A stretch of 64,000 nucleotides of DNA from Cyathus striatus (lineage: Eukaryota; Basidiomycota; Agaricomycetes; Agaricales; Nidulariaceae). A model generated the notes under the pieces. The model ran no database searches. It saw only the letters and a list, made by a program, of their open reading frames with translations, and was not told where the DNA came from. The position numbers were made by a program, and so were the translations under genes. Positions 21,891 to 33,800 of the stretch are shown one piece after another. The stretch is from assembly GCA_025738555.1 (NCBI GenBank), contig JAOVFP010000002.1, positions 6,014,001 to 6,078,000 on the forward strand, written 5' to 3'. Position 1 is the stretch's first letter, and every line of letters begins with the position of its first letter.

Positions 21891-22729
21891 CACAAAGAAA
21901 AACTATAACAATGTATAAGTATTAACTTACATAAAACTTCCATCATAATCTCTAGATGCTCCCAGTCCTTTCTTGAGAGTCTGAAATCAGAATAAGACCA
22001 ATCATGAAGATTTGGAACCACAGGACTTGTATCAGCAAGTAAAATGAACTGATCAACTGCCTGTTCAATAATAAGCTTTTATTCAGTTGAAAAATAATAA
22101 AAGAAACTAACCAGCCTCAATAAAACCAAGCATTTGAGAAAATGATATAGAGAAGCCCAATGAGTCCAAATTTAGAGCATGAGCTCTAGAGGGTTGGTGT
22201 TCACCTGAGAACATGTCAACCAAAATAATATATGAGTTTGTGGTGATGTTCTAATCTAAACATTGTATTAGACATGTTGTAAGGCACACTCATTAGTTAT
22301 TGGTCACATTACATTATCACTGTATTTGTCATAGTAGCTGTAAACAAACACATCAGACTATTTAGGTTATATTCACATACAAATACAAAGGGACTGACTC
22401 CTGCTACATGTAGACTACCAATATACTTGGTCAGGTATACTCAGTGAGATCATAAGTCATAGAGGACAATAACCTCTACACTTTTTTACACCCCCTAGCT
22501 ACTGCAAAGTCCATACTTTGTCATTGACCCTGACACTGCTGTAATGAACCACATGTCAATTACCATCAGGAACTTTCCTACAACAGCAATACCACTTCCA
22601 TGTGGAATATCATGAAATTTCCAAATCTAGAACAAGGTAAACCCCACAATGTTGCACACACATTCTGCCACCAAATCATCACCATGATGAGGGGAGGGGC
22701 CCACAACTAGTATATTGCACTGCCCCATG

Positions 22730-22935
22730 AGGTCAGGTGGACTTCAGGTAGATTTTCATTTTTTATTTACTCTACCTGGACTCCAGCTGTACTTTATGAA
22801 TACTGAGTAGTTGAAGCAACACATGCACTGACCCAGACTCTATCTAGACTCTACCTGGACTTTACATGTACTTGATCTGTACTAAGTAGCTGAGACACTA
22901 CCTGAACTTCACCTGTACTCTACCTGGACTCTAGA
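22730..22935. repeat. Subterminal-type repeats (CTACCTGGACTCT words)
   Basis: Several copies of TACCTGGACTCTA / CCTGTACTCTACC variants are spaced 15-30 bp apart, like those beside the inverted termini at 15.2, 19.3 and 24.2 kb. No matching terminus is clear here; the closest is the C-rich stretch near 22,480-22,500. Confidence 0.45.
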
Positions 22936-22947
22936 TTTGCTGATAAC

Positions 22948-23874
22948 ATGGATGAAATTTCATCCATGATTGTAGACCCTAAGGGATTTGTTTACATCAT
23001 GCTCTCTGATGAATCTCCCTCTTTCAATCCAACTTTATTGAATGCTGAAGTACCACCTCAAGCTGTGCCAGCTGTAGTAAACTCATGCCTTAAATCAGTG
23101 TTGGACTCAGTTGCAAAAAGAATGCCAATTATTAAGTGTAAGATTAACTTGACTTAAAGTTATTTGTTGACTAATATTATATAGTTCAAAATAGGCTTAT
23201 TATGAATTTCAACACTGAACATAAAATCTGGATTATCTTTGGACATTTTAATGATATTGAAAGTACTGATACTGTTAAGTGGACTTCAAGGATGAATGAT
23301 ATGGCACTATATCTGGCTGCTGTAATGTCATTTTACTTATTTTCATACCAAATTTCTCATGATTGCTTAGATCTCTTTAAAAGAAAATATAAATTTCCAC
23401 TTAGCAAGAAGTGTGGGCAGTACCTTTGGAGCATCAACAACATCTAAGAGCAGTAACAATGCCTCTGCCTCTGCCTCTGCTATTACTGAGGACAACCATG
23501 ACATCTTTGATGGAATTACTAAGAAGCAAGAGCTCATCATCTCCATTTATAAAGTGGACAAGTCTCATATGAATTGGTTCATTCAAATATCATAGAAGAT
23601 CTACCAAGAGGTACAATGAGTCAAGCATTTGGTAGAAACAAACCTATGGATGTGGCCTGCTGATATGGACAAACCACTTACTAAGGACTTGCATAAGATG
23701 TTTGGAGTAGCTGGAACCTCTTGGCATCAATGGGATATAGTCCTTAAAGTTATATCTAGCTACTCAGACATGGAAGAGTGGCTGAACAGCACAACCCCTC
23801 AACAACCCATGAGTTATGGGGCTTGGAGAAGACAGCAGGTTTTACTTGAGTGGACTTGGAATATTGAATTATGA
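22948..23874 (+). pseudogene. Unrecognised protein family, broken into pieces
   Basis: The ATG at 22,948 starts MDEISSMIVDPKGFVYIML and reads on to VAKRMPIIK. That part aligns with the minus-strand piece at 19,720-19,500 through a shared DE-x-P-x-FNPT ... PP-x-x-(V/I) pattern. Further frames follow at about 23,413-23,592 (Ser/Ala-rich, then ITKKQELIISIYKVDKSHMN) and 23,629-23,871 (PADMDKPLTKDLHKMFGVAG, ending YGAWRRQQVLLEWTW). They look like exons of one gene separated by shifts. The start is faintly like fungal TET/JBP-linked proteins, but no iron-binding motif is visible, so I do not call it that. Confidence 0.4.
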
Positions 23875-24206
23875 GATAGAAAAATATCAGTGCTGAAAAG
23901 GGGAAGCAGAAAGCAGAGGGGGGGAAGACTAAGAAAGGATTATTCAAACTGAATCTCTGACTTCATCTTCTATATTGGGAGAAGGATGTGAGAAACAGAA
24001 ATGGGGTATATCACCTAGTATGTAATCAAAAAAGGTGCTGAAATTATACTTGTTCAGCTGGATGCCGTTATTGATTAATAGAGTGTTAAGCTCAGTCATC
24101 TCCAACTCATTTATGAATAGATGCAAAGTTGGACAACAAGACAAAGTATGATATTATAATGAACTACAAATGCAATAAATTGATATATAGGTATGCAATA
24201 GACAAT

Positions 24207-24400
24207 ATGTGCAGTAATTTACACTCCCCCACAGGTATACATGGACTCCACATAGCCTCCATGTAGCCTTCTTAAATTCTATATGGAGTCCATGTAGAGT
24301 CCATGTAAAGTCCACATTGAGTCCATAAATTCCATGTAAACTCCTTGTGGAGTCCATGTATGTCTACATGTGGGTCACAAAAGTGATGGCAGCTCCCATG
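24207..24400 (+). repeat. Left inverted terminus with subterminal repeats, 24.2-kb element
   Basis: 24,207-24,236 is an exact 30-bp reverse complement of 30,371-30,400 (core ACACTCCCCCACAG). TGGACTCCACAT / GGAGTCCATGTA words follow inward to about 24,365. 24,367-24,400 also has an inverted partner near 26,829-26,862 (GTGACCCACATGTA). Confidence 0.75.
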
Positions 24401-24534
24401 CAAAAGGAAAAGGGTCTGTCACATCTTTTGAGGTATAGCACATCACACACAGCTTTGATTGCTTTTGAACTTCACATATATGTACTAAACTATGAAATCT
24501 ACAGGATTTTAAAAGTAAATGCTTATTCACTTTT

Positions 24535-26132
24535 TCAATGTTGTGTTATGCCCAGTCTCCTTCCCAGACCCTATAGGAAGTCTTGATTGAGTGGTACACA
24601 GTTTTTAATCCAAGTTCATGGGGTAAGAAGAGAAATATACAAGTCATTATAATCAACCAATCATATTGTTTGAATTGATCAATTCTCTTTTTGGAAATGG
24701 GTACTTTGAACTTTAATTCGATGAAACTTCCTATAGGGTCTGGCACATAATATATACAAATAGGAGGGTTGAGCTGACTGCCGCAGAGGCCGTGAAGTAC
24801 TGAGTTCGAATTGACCTCTATGGTTTTCAATATCATGGTGATGATAATCTCGCGTCAATTAGTAAAGAGATCAATAACTCATGACATGCAACAACTTTGT
24901 ACCTAGTCTTCACCATGGCAACGGTTTCATATTATAGACCTAACAGTTGAAATACTGTCTGACATGCACTTACCAACTTTGCCTGGGCCCAGAATGAATT
25001 TTTGAGCATAGAGACGAAGGATAGACACTAGGAGTGAAGTATACACAGTATGAACAAAGTGGGGACAGTTGGATGAAGAAGAGGGGTCCAGATCGAAATT
25101 TTAAGCATAGAAACAAAGCATAGGCAGTAGAAACGAAGTCAAGATAGTCTAGATGAATCAGAGGGTCAATAATGAAGTTGTGAGCTAAGGAACAAAGCAT
25201 AGATTGTGGAAATGAAGCAGAGCCAGTAGGAACACAGAAGAGGGGTCAATAGCAACATAGTGAGCTTAGGGCCGAAGAAAAACAGTAAGAACAAAGCAGA
25301 CACAGCAGAAACCAAGCAGTGATAGTGAGAGCAAAGCACAGGAGTAAAAAACAACATAGCAAGGTTAGGAATGATGCATACACAGTAAGAACAAAGCAGA
25401 CACAGTTTAGAAATATATAAAACACAGTAGGAACAAAGCAGACACATCAGGAATGAAGCTGAGGGGTCAAGAACAGAGAACTGAGCTTAGGAGCGAATCA
25501 GAGAGAATAAGAACGAGTTGAGGGCCCTTTCATGGCTATCAATTTGAAAGTCATATGCCTCTCCAATGTGTAGTTTTGTTGATCCACAGCTGAGAAACCT
25601 TTACAACCAATATGAGATCATATATGCACAATGGCCTCAAATTTCGACCTGTGAGCTCAACATCTTTTGAATAAGTATGTTTCCAGAAAATTGAAATAAC
25701 ATCGCAATCACATTTGAGAACCACTTGCAGCTTTTGCAGGCTGAATCACACCACATTGATTTGCCAGTTTTTCAAGGACACAGTGTAAGTATACCAAATG
25801 TGTTGAATATTTTGCTCAAGTTTTGCTTTGAATATATTTCATCTCTGAGCATTTTCTTTCATACTCAGAATGATGTTGGCGAGCTGGCCATCAAGGTGGC
25901 TGTGGTGTTTGTATATATTATGTGCCAGACCCTATAGGAAGTTTCACTGAATTAAAGTTCAAAGTACCCATTTCCAAAAAGAGAATTGATCAATTCAAAC
26001 GATATAATTGGTTGATTATAATGACTTGTACATTTCTCTTCTTACCCAATGAACTTGGATTAAAAACTGTGTACTGCTCAATCGAGACTTCCTATAGGGT
26101 CTGGGAAGGAGACTGTGTTATGCCTGTTTCAA
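24535..26132. mobile_element. 1.6-kb element with about 225-bp terminal inverted repeats
   Basis: 24,535-24,765 and 25,908-26,132 are inverted copies. Each contains a 178-bp unit bounded by CAGACCCTATAGGAAGT and its complement (24,565-24,742 and 25,926-26,103). Differences between arms include CG versus TG or CA. The inside has a tRNA-like stretch (GAGTTCGAATTGACC near 24,800) and the minisatellite below. No transposase was found, so it is non-autonomous. Confidence 0.75.
24975..25520. repeat. Degenerate minisatellite, AACAAAGCAGACACAG words
   Basis: Short A/G-rich words (GGAACAAAGCAGACACA, GAGCTTAGGA, GGGGTCAATA) recur at irregular 25-125 bp spacings. The phrase GGGTCAA starts several higher-order units. 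It lies between the arms of the 1.6-kb inverted-repeat element. Confidence 0.6.
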
Positions 26133-26828
26133 ATAACTAGTTCTATGTATGTAACACACCTTACTAACTTTCTTATAGAAATCTCTGTAATAGAATTTTC
26201 CTTGAGATATTTTTGAGATATAGTCTTTCTAACATACACTATAACATATTAAAATATAAATTGAAAAGGACATTCCAATATGAAAATATGATGCAATAAA
26301 AATGAGCTTTTATCTTCTTCAGGTCTGTGAAATTCAGAAATCATGATTTGTGCTCCTTATTAGCTGTTGGAATTGCTCAGTATTTCATCAACATATCTGT
26401 GAGTTATGCTATTAACAAATTATGATTAAACACAGTGATGCTGATTCAATCTATGAGAAATATTCTGTAGTAGAGGATGAAGCACATAAGTGAACCAAGT
26501 GTAATAAATATTATTTCTGGTCAATGAATGGCACAATATTTGTATAATTTTGGTGTTATATTATATGTCATGTATACTATGTCTCACAAAAAATTCATGG
26601 CATTCTGAAGCCCACATGAAAATATATCAGTCAATCAATTATTTACAGAATGAGATAGCAGACTCATAGGGAAATGGCTTATAACACACCACTGAGTTAT
26701 TGTATCACTATGAAATTTGTACATCCTACTTATACAGCCATGTACTACAGATATTAAAAGTTATAAGCTATTCGGAGCATTATGTGATATCCTATATGCC
26801 AGACAACGTGATAAGTATGTCTCCTGAA

Positions 26829-27035
26829 GTGTGGGAACTGCCATCACTTTTGTGACCCACATGTATGTGGAGTTCAGGTGGACTCTACATGGACTCCACA
26901 AGAAGTGTACATGGAATTTATAGACTCAATGTGGACTCAACATGGACTCCACATAGACATACATAGACTCCACAAGGAGTGTACATGGAATTTATGGACT
27001 CAATGTGGACTCAACATGGACTCTGTGCACTCACT
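26829..27035. repeat. Internal terminus-like repeats (GGACTCCACA words)
   Basis: GTGACCCACATGTA is followed by two near-identical 75-bp stretches (AAGTGTACATGGAATTTAT, then TGGACTCAACATGGACTC). This mirrors 24,240-24,400 in reverse, so it may be the right end of a nested copy of the same family. Confidence 0.55.
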
Positions 27036-27159
27036 CTCACAAGTTATGCATATAATAACATTTATTATTACTATACTAATATATAGAAGCAAATGTACCT
27101 ATATTAATAAAATACTTACACTAATACAATACTAATACTAATGAAATGCCAATACTAAT

Positions 27160-28170
27160 ACAATATAAATACTAATATAAATACTGGAGGGGCAGTTGTG
27201 GGGTACAGAGGCATAGCTTGAGGCACTGATGATGCCATGTCAGCAAGATAAGCAGGTTGGCAAGTTGATGTGGCTGTCTACAAAGTGTAGATAATGCTGT
27301 GAGGGACATTGCAGTGGTGGGGGACAAGAGGGGAAGAGGCCAGCACCACATCAACAAGCCATGGGAAGGATGGGAGGGATGGGAAGTGAGAGATGGCACA
27401 GTGGACTGGGTGACATGGCAAGTCCTACATGGTGACCATGACACTGTGGGATAGTGGTGGTGGATGAAGGAGAGGATGGTGTGGAGGTGGCTTACTGGGT
27501 GATAGCACATGTGTGACATGGTGTCTACATCACTGTAGGCACTGATGTTTGGGGGGAATGGGGAGTGCAGTCCTCATTGCTTGTGAGATGAGGGGGGAGG
27601 GAGGGACAGAGAGAGAGGATGGAGAGAGGGAGAGAGGGAGAGAGGGGGGGAAGGAGGGAAAGAGAGGGAGGATGATGAAATGGTGTTTGTTGTTTGTCAT
27701 GGCAACATTGCTGTCCACAGCTCATCATTTGCAAGATGTGAGGTAGGTGGGGGTGGGGAGGGAACAGTAGGGTGGTGTTCATTGAAATGTTACTGCCTGA
27801 GTACTATACTCATTACTTGCCAGATGAGTGGAAAGGATTGAGGGGAAGGAGAGTGGGTGGGGATGAGAGGGGTGAAGGGGCAGTGCTCATAGTCATGGTG
27901 TTGCTGGCCCAATCCTGCGCTTGTCACTTGTAAGATGAGGAAAAGGGAAGAGGGAGGGAGGGAAGGAAGGGAAGGAAGGAAGGAAGGAGAAACTGGGTGC
28001 TCATCCCTGGCGAGATGAGAAGGGGGAAGGGAGGGAGCCCAGGAGGGAAAGGAGCTGGAGGGGATGAGGGAGGAAGGCAGGAGTAACACACTGTCAACAT
28101 TGGTGGCACATATGTGTTTATGGTTGGTAAGTAGCCAGGTATTGCCAAATGTGCCCACTTGTCTTGTAGA
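27160..28170. repeat. G/A-rich low-complexity DNA
   Basis: The plus strand is dominated by GGGAGGGAGG-type runs (27,590-27,670 and 27,940-28,080). Open frames on either strand reflect composition. No gene was seen. It resembles the low-complexity tract at 20.3-21.0 kb. Confidence 0.6.
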
Positions 28171-28189
28171 TGTAGTGTCACACTTTCAA

Positions 28190-28310
28190 TAAGCCTGTTT
28201 GGTATAGTGGTAAAGTGTTGCATGAATTTGGTAGGTTAACTGTCCATGTTCATGGTTCAATTCCTCCTGGTGACATTTTATGTGAATTGTATTATTTTTA
28301 CTATAATAAA
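28190..28310 (+). repeat. tRNA-derived SINE-like sequence
   Basis: The A-box-like TGGTATAGTGGTAAAGTG and B-box-like GGTTCAATTCC are well preserved and about 45 bp apart, followed by an A/T-rich tail. It resembles a tRNA head, but the acceptor stem is not closed, which fits a SINE better than a working tRNA gene. Confidence 0.6.
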
Positions 28311-28329
28311 GTAATGAATGGTTTACTTT

Positions 28330-28620
28330 GGTGGTGTACAAGGAGTGAACAAGGATTACATGGAGTATACATGGATTTCATGTGGAAAACTTACCCAGAG
28401 TCCTTCAACACTCCATGCATTCCATGTAGAGTCTACATGGAGTCCACATAGAGTCTGTACATGGATTTATCTCTATATCAATCCTTCTATAATCCATGTA
28501 AGCTCCATGTTTGCTCCACATAAAGTCTCCCAATGTCTATGTGAACTCCATGTAGGCTCCTGGAAATTTACATGGAGTCCACATAGAGTCCACATAAACA
28601 TGTGGGGGACTGTAAAGTGC
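28330..28620 (-). repeat. Terminus-like repeats ending CATGTGGGGGACTGTAAAG
   Basis: Repeats of GTCCACATAGAGTC type run toward a right-hand end that resembles, with differences, the 30-bp terminus at 30,371-30,400. It is probably the right end of another family member. Confidence 0.5.
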
Positions 28621-28994
28621 TTAATATGTGCCTTGTTCATCTATTGAATGTCTTTCTATTATGAGCATTGGACACTGCATGTAGCATATTCAAGCATCCC
28701 AGCAAAACTCATGAAGGTCACTCCTCATCTTCCCCACCTTCCCCATCTTCACCTCACCCTCACCCTCATCTTCATCATCTTTGTCCCCACCTGTAGCAAG
28801 AGGTGCATATCCAACAGTAATTAAATCATTCAAGCTACATGCACAAAGTTAGCTCATAACACTCATAGCTGCAATGTTAAATGAGAAGGTAGTGTATATT
28901 ACATAATACAATCATTTAGAATACAACTTATCCCATGTAAGTGACTGAGCATAACTCTTGTTACAATTCCTCTTTACTTTCTTTTGTTTACAGT

Positions 28995-30210
28995 TAGTTT
29001 ACTTTGACATATTTGGCACAACCATTGATGCCAAACACCTTTACTTTTACATAGGTTTATTTATACTTTTGACTCATAATGACTTACTCTAAGTCATCAT
29101 TAATTTATACTTACTTTCTCATACTTCTGACTTGTTATGACTTACTTCAATGCACTGTACTATACAGTCATCAACCACCAAATGTGACACCTCACCCTGC
29201 ATGACAAACCCAACTGATTGACCTCTCCTTACCTCAAATCTATGGCTATCACTACAATTCTTTTTGTATTTTGAGGCCTAGTATCCCAGCACTGAATCCA
29301 AACAACATTTCTACAGATATATGTTGAAATAGATATATGACACATAAATTAAGTTGGAGAGTTACCCAAACATGAGATTTCCAAAAAATACATGGCATAG
29401 ATTACTCAATAAAGGTACTTGATTTAACTGTTTTATAAAATAGGCAGCTTTGATTCAATGTAATAAATCTCTATAATTTTTTTTACGGTAAAGTACATCT
29501 ATGTTCTCTGATATATCACTAGAAATCTGAAATGCTCAGTGTTGTGAGACAAGGAGGCTTTGTTTATATTAATGATCCAGACCTCAGCAATCTTTAATTT
29601 TGAAGTGTTTAATAATAAACTGTATGGCTATTAGTGGCTGTCATGCTGCATGGTTTTGCTCAAAATCCAGTCCCCTCAACTATTTTGCAAATGTTTGTTC
29701 CCTACTAAAACACAGTGTGATAAAAATTATACAGAATGATTCTATAAGATTATATCTATCCACATGTACAATTATTATAGTAGAATATGTACTAAATGAT
29801 GTGGAATCACAGCTTCAAGTTTTGTTGTCACATTAAATGGTTGATGACTGTACTTACTTTATTTTTTACACTTCTTTAACTGTGCCTTAGTAATGCACAG
29901 CACTTGCTTACTCATTTACTTATATTCTAGTCTATTATTAGTATGAACCAGTTTGTATTTAAACAGTAGGAACTTGGGCTGTAGAGCTCAAGCTTCAGCT
30001 TAAAGAATACTACTCCATTCTTACTCAACTTACACTTAAGTTTGTTTGACTTAAGTCCCTTAGTTTTGTAATGAGACTTCTTTCAATACTGGTTTAACTT
30101 GTTCTCATGAACTTGTTGAATTACATGATTTTCAGACTTGTATGATTTATGTCTTTGAACTAAATCATAACAACTCTGGTTGTTCTGACATCCCTTTTCA
30201 TACCACATAG
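28995..30210 (-). repeat. Right arm of the large, diverged inverted repeat
   Basis: The reverse complement of this region matches 21,420-21,890 with many substitutions. The arm is split by the MITE at 29,165-29,850. A TTTGGCACAACC...TTGATGCCAAAC hairpin near 29,010 also occurs, in reverse, near 21,840. Confidence 0.6.
29165..29850. mobile_element. Mariner-type MITE, copy A (686 bp)
   Basis: Inverted ends CAGTCATCAACCACCAAATG...GGTTGATGACTG are flanked on both sides by TA. Its end and interior sequence match the copy at 62,228-62,902. CG sites of that copy are TG or CA here (for example AAATGTGAC versus AAACGTGAC). There is no transposase. TA duplication with CAGT ends points to the Tc1/mariner/Fot1 group. 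Confidence 0.8.
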
Positions 30211-30229
30211 TATTATGAGCCTGTTATCA

Positions 30230-30400
30230 TATGTATAACTTGTGAGAGTGAGTGTATGGAGTGCATGTAGAGTCCACCTGGATTCCACCTGAAGTCCACA
30301 TAGGCATACCCACAAAGAGTGTACATGGAAAGTATAGACTTAACATGGACTCAACCTAGACTTCATGTGGACCTGTGGGGGAGTGTAAATTACTGCACAT
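30230..30400 (-). repeat. Right inverted terminus with subterminal repeats, 24.2-30.4 kb element
   Basis: 30,371-30,400 pairs exactly with 24,207-24,236, and GAGTCCACCTGGA / GGACTCAACCTAG words lie just inside. If the two ends belong together they bound a 6.2-kb composite. No clear target duplication was found. Confidence 0.65.
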
Positions 30401-30808
30401 GAGTAAACTTCCTGAGCCATGAAACTTGTTAACTGTTTAGCTCAGTTCAAATAAGGTTCAGCTCACCAGCTCAATGGGAATGTTTATGATATAAAACTGG
30501 TATTAAAGGTACTGTATATACATAAAACATGTAAGACAAATAAAGACACAACTCTATACCATAAACATTATAAGTTAGTAGGGCAAGTAAAGGCTATCCC
30601 ATTACACAATATATGTAAGACAACAGAAGAAGAAACAGAGAAAGGGAGTAGTGTGGGTGGCAGCAAGAAAAAATGGAATAGGTAAAATGAATAAATATAG
30701 GAGGTTGTCACATATGGGAGGGTATTGTAGGTGGTGTAAAAAAATTGTGACAGTAAGAGTACATTTAAACATTTATTATTCTTCTTCAAAAATATGAGAA
30801 ATTTCTGA

Positions 30809-33800
30809 TTACTCATTAAGGAGCATACCACAATCCTTTGGGAGAGCAGGAGACCCAGTTTTACACTTGTACCAGTTAGATCCATAAATGAAATGTGTCA
30901 AATCAACTTGGCACATGTCATAATCAGGCAAAATTTGTACAGTTTCAAAACTGCAGAGATGTTTTCTATAATTGAAGGGAACCCAAAATAAAATGTTGTC
31001 ATTGCTATCTTTTAGCCATCCATCTGTACCACAAGCTGAAAAGATATTGTGATCTTTTAATAGATCAAGTTCACTTGAATGATCTGAAGAATCATTCATT
31101 TTCCACACCCTGACAATATTATCATGTGAGCCAGACACCACTTGCATTCCATCTGGAGAAAATGCCACAGATGTCACCATATGACTGTGGCCTTGAAATG
31201 GTCCAGCAATGGTTTTTCCACTCTTTACATTCCACACTCTAACTGTTTTATCACATGAGCCAGACACCACTTGTGTTCCATCTGGAGAAAATGTCACAGA
31301 TGTCACTGAATTACTGTGGCCTTCAAATGGTCCAGCAATAGTTTTTCCACTCTTCACATTCCACACTCTGATTTTTGTATCATCTGAGCCAGACACCACT
31401 TGTGTTCCATCTGGAGAAAATGTCACAGATGTCACTGAATTACTGTGGCCTTGAAATGGTCCAGCAATAGTTTTTCCACTCTTCACATTCCACACTCTGA
31501 TTTTTGTATCATCTGAGCCAGACACCACTTGTGTTCCATCTGGAGAAAATGCCACAGATGTCACCCGATGACTGTGGCCTTGAAATGGTCCAGCAATGAT
31601 TTTTCCACTCTTCACACTCCACACTCTGACTGTTTTATCACGTGAGCCAGACACTACTTGTGTTCCATCTGGAGAAAATGCAACAGATGTCACCCAATCA
31701 CTGTGGCCTTGAAATGGTCCAGCAATGGTTTTTCCACTCTTCACATTCCATACTCTAATTGTTTGATCTTGTGAGCCAGACACCACTTGTGTTTCATCTG
31801 GAGAAAATGCCACAGATGTCACTGAATTACTGTGGCCTTCAAATGGTCTAGCAATGGTTTTCCCACTCTTCACATTCCACACTCTGACTGCTTGATCACC
31901 TGAGCCAGACACCACTTGTGTTCCATCTGGAGAAAATGCCACAGATATCACTGAATCACTGTGGCCTTCAAATGGTCCAGCAATGGTTTTCCCACTCTTC
32001 ACATTCCACACTCTAACTGTTTTATCACATGAGGCAGATACTACTTGTGTTCCATCTGGAGAAAATGCCACAGATATCACCATATGACTGTGGCCTTGAA
32101 ATGGTTCAGCAATGGTTTTTCCACTCCTCACATTCCATACTCTGACTGTTTGATCATGTGAGCCAGACACCACTTGTGTTCCATCTGGAGAAAATGCCAC
32201 AGATGTCACCCAATGACTGTGGCCTTCAAATGGTCCAGCAATGGTTTTCCCACTCTTCACATTCCACACTCTAACTGTTTGATCATGTGAGCCAGACACC
32301 ACTTGTGTTCCATCTGGAGAAAATGCCACAGATGTCACTGCACTACTGGGGCCTTCAAATGGTCCAGCAGTGGTTTGTTCACTCTTCACATTCCACACTC
32401 GGACTGTTTGATCACATGAGCCAGACACCACTTGTGTTCCATCTGGAGAAAATGCCACAGATGTCACTGAATTACTGTGGCCTTCAAATGGTCCAGCAAT
32501 AGTTTTTCCACTCCTCACATTCCATACTCTGACTGTTTGATCACCTGAGCCAGATACCACTTGTGTTCCATCTGGAGAAAATGCCACAGATGTCACTGAA
32601 TAGCTGTGGCCTTGAAATGATCCAGCAATAGTTTTTCCACTCTTCACATTCCACACTCTGACTCTTTTATCATCTGAGCCAGATGCCACTTGTGTTCCAT
32701 CTGGAGAAAATGCCACAGATGTCACCACATGACTGTGGCCTTCAAATGGTTCAGCAATGGTTTTTCCACTCTTCACATTCCACACTCTGACTGTTTGATC
32801 ATGTGAGCCAGACACTACTTGTGTTCCATCTGGAGAAAATGCCACAGATGTCACTGAATCACTGTGGCCTTTAAATGGTTCAGTAGTGAGATTTATATTT
32901 GTTATACTCCACACTCTGATAGTATTGTCACGAGAGCCAAACACCACCTGTCTTCCATTTGGAGAATATGCCACACAATTCACTTCTGAACTGGTATAGC
33001 ATACAGATTGAATTGATGTATCCCAGTCAATATTTCTCCCTTTCCTAATGGAAGGTATATTCTCATAGAATGGAGAGAAATGTTTCCGAACCAATGAGTT
33101 TTCTGGTGCAAAAGCTAAAGCTGATATATATATATGAGATAAACTTCTACTAATGGGAATGTAGAAATTTATAATAAATTTTATTCCATCTTCAATGAAA
33201 TTGAGTTCTGTTGATTTTATCTACATAAAGCTTAGTACTTTATTGGCATTAATTTAATCAATAGCATACCTTTGTAGATGATGATAGTTGTTTCAACATT
33301 TCTTCTGCTTTTTGTATCTCATTTAAGACACTCATGATTTCCAACCAATATAAAAACCTTGTAAATAAGAACATTTTTAATTCCTGAACTAAACAAATAA
33401 AGTGATGTGGTTTAATTTCATTCATTTCAATGTAATGCATGTTCCAATATTTACAGCAATATTGAAGATATGATGGTATATATTGGCTAATTTTTGTTGG
33501 CTCAATATCTTCATTTATTGTATATGATGACTCAATATTGCAAATATTAAATTTTAGTTGACTATTGAGAATTCCAAATATTGCTTTTGTCATGGTATTC
33601 ATAATTTTGCTTTGATTTATTTTTAATTTTTCATTTTGAATCCCATTGAATAAAAATTCAACAAATGATAAATGATGAAATGTTATATGGTTATCATTCA
33701 TTGATATAACTGGAAGAAGATAACCTATGATTCTGGAGACCTCTTTTGCAACATTATTGCCATCAATATTAAGGAAGTAAGTTATATCCTTTCTGTGCAA

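Noticed and set aside
22948..23160. TET/JBP oxygenase fragment
   Set aside because: The start is only vaguely similar to TET/JBP-linked proteins, and no H-x-D iron-binding motif or downstream His and Arg could be found.
28190..28280. Functional tRNA gene
   Set aside because: Internal promoter boxes are good, but the acceptor stem does not pair and no sound anticodon arm could be drawn.
30568..30885. 105-codon minus-strand frame overlapping the NLR 3' end
   Set aside because: It overlaps the conserved NLR tail in a different frame and starts at a non-ATG codon.
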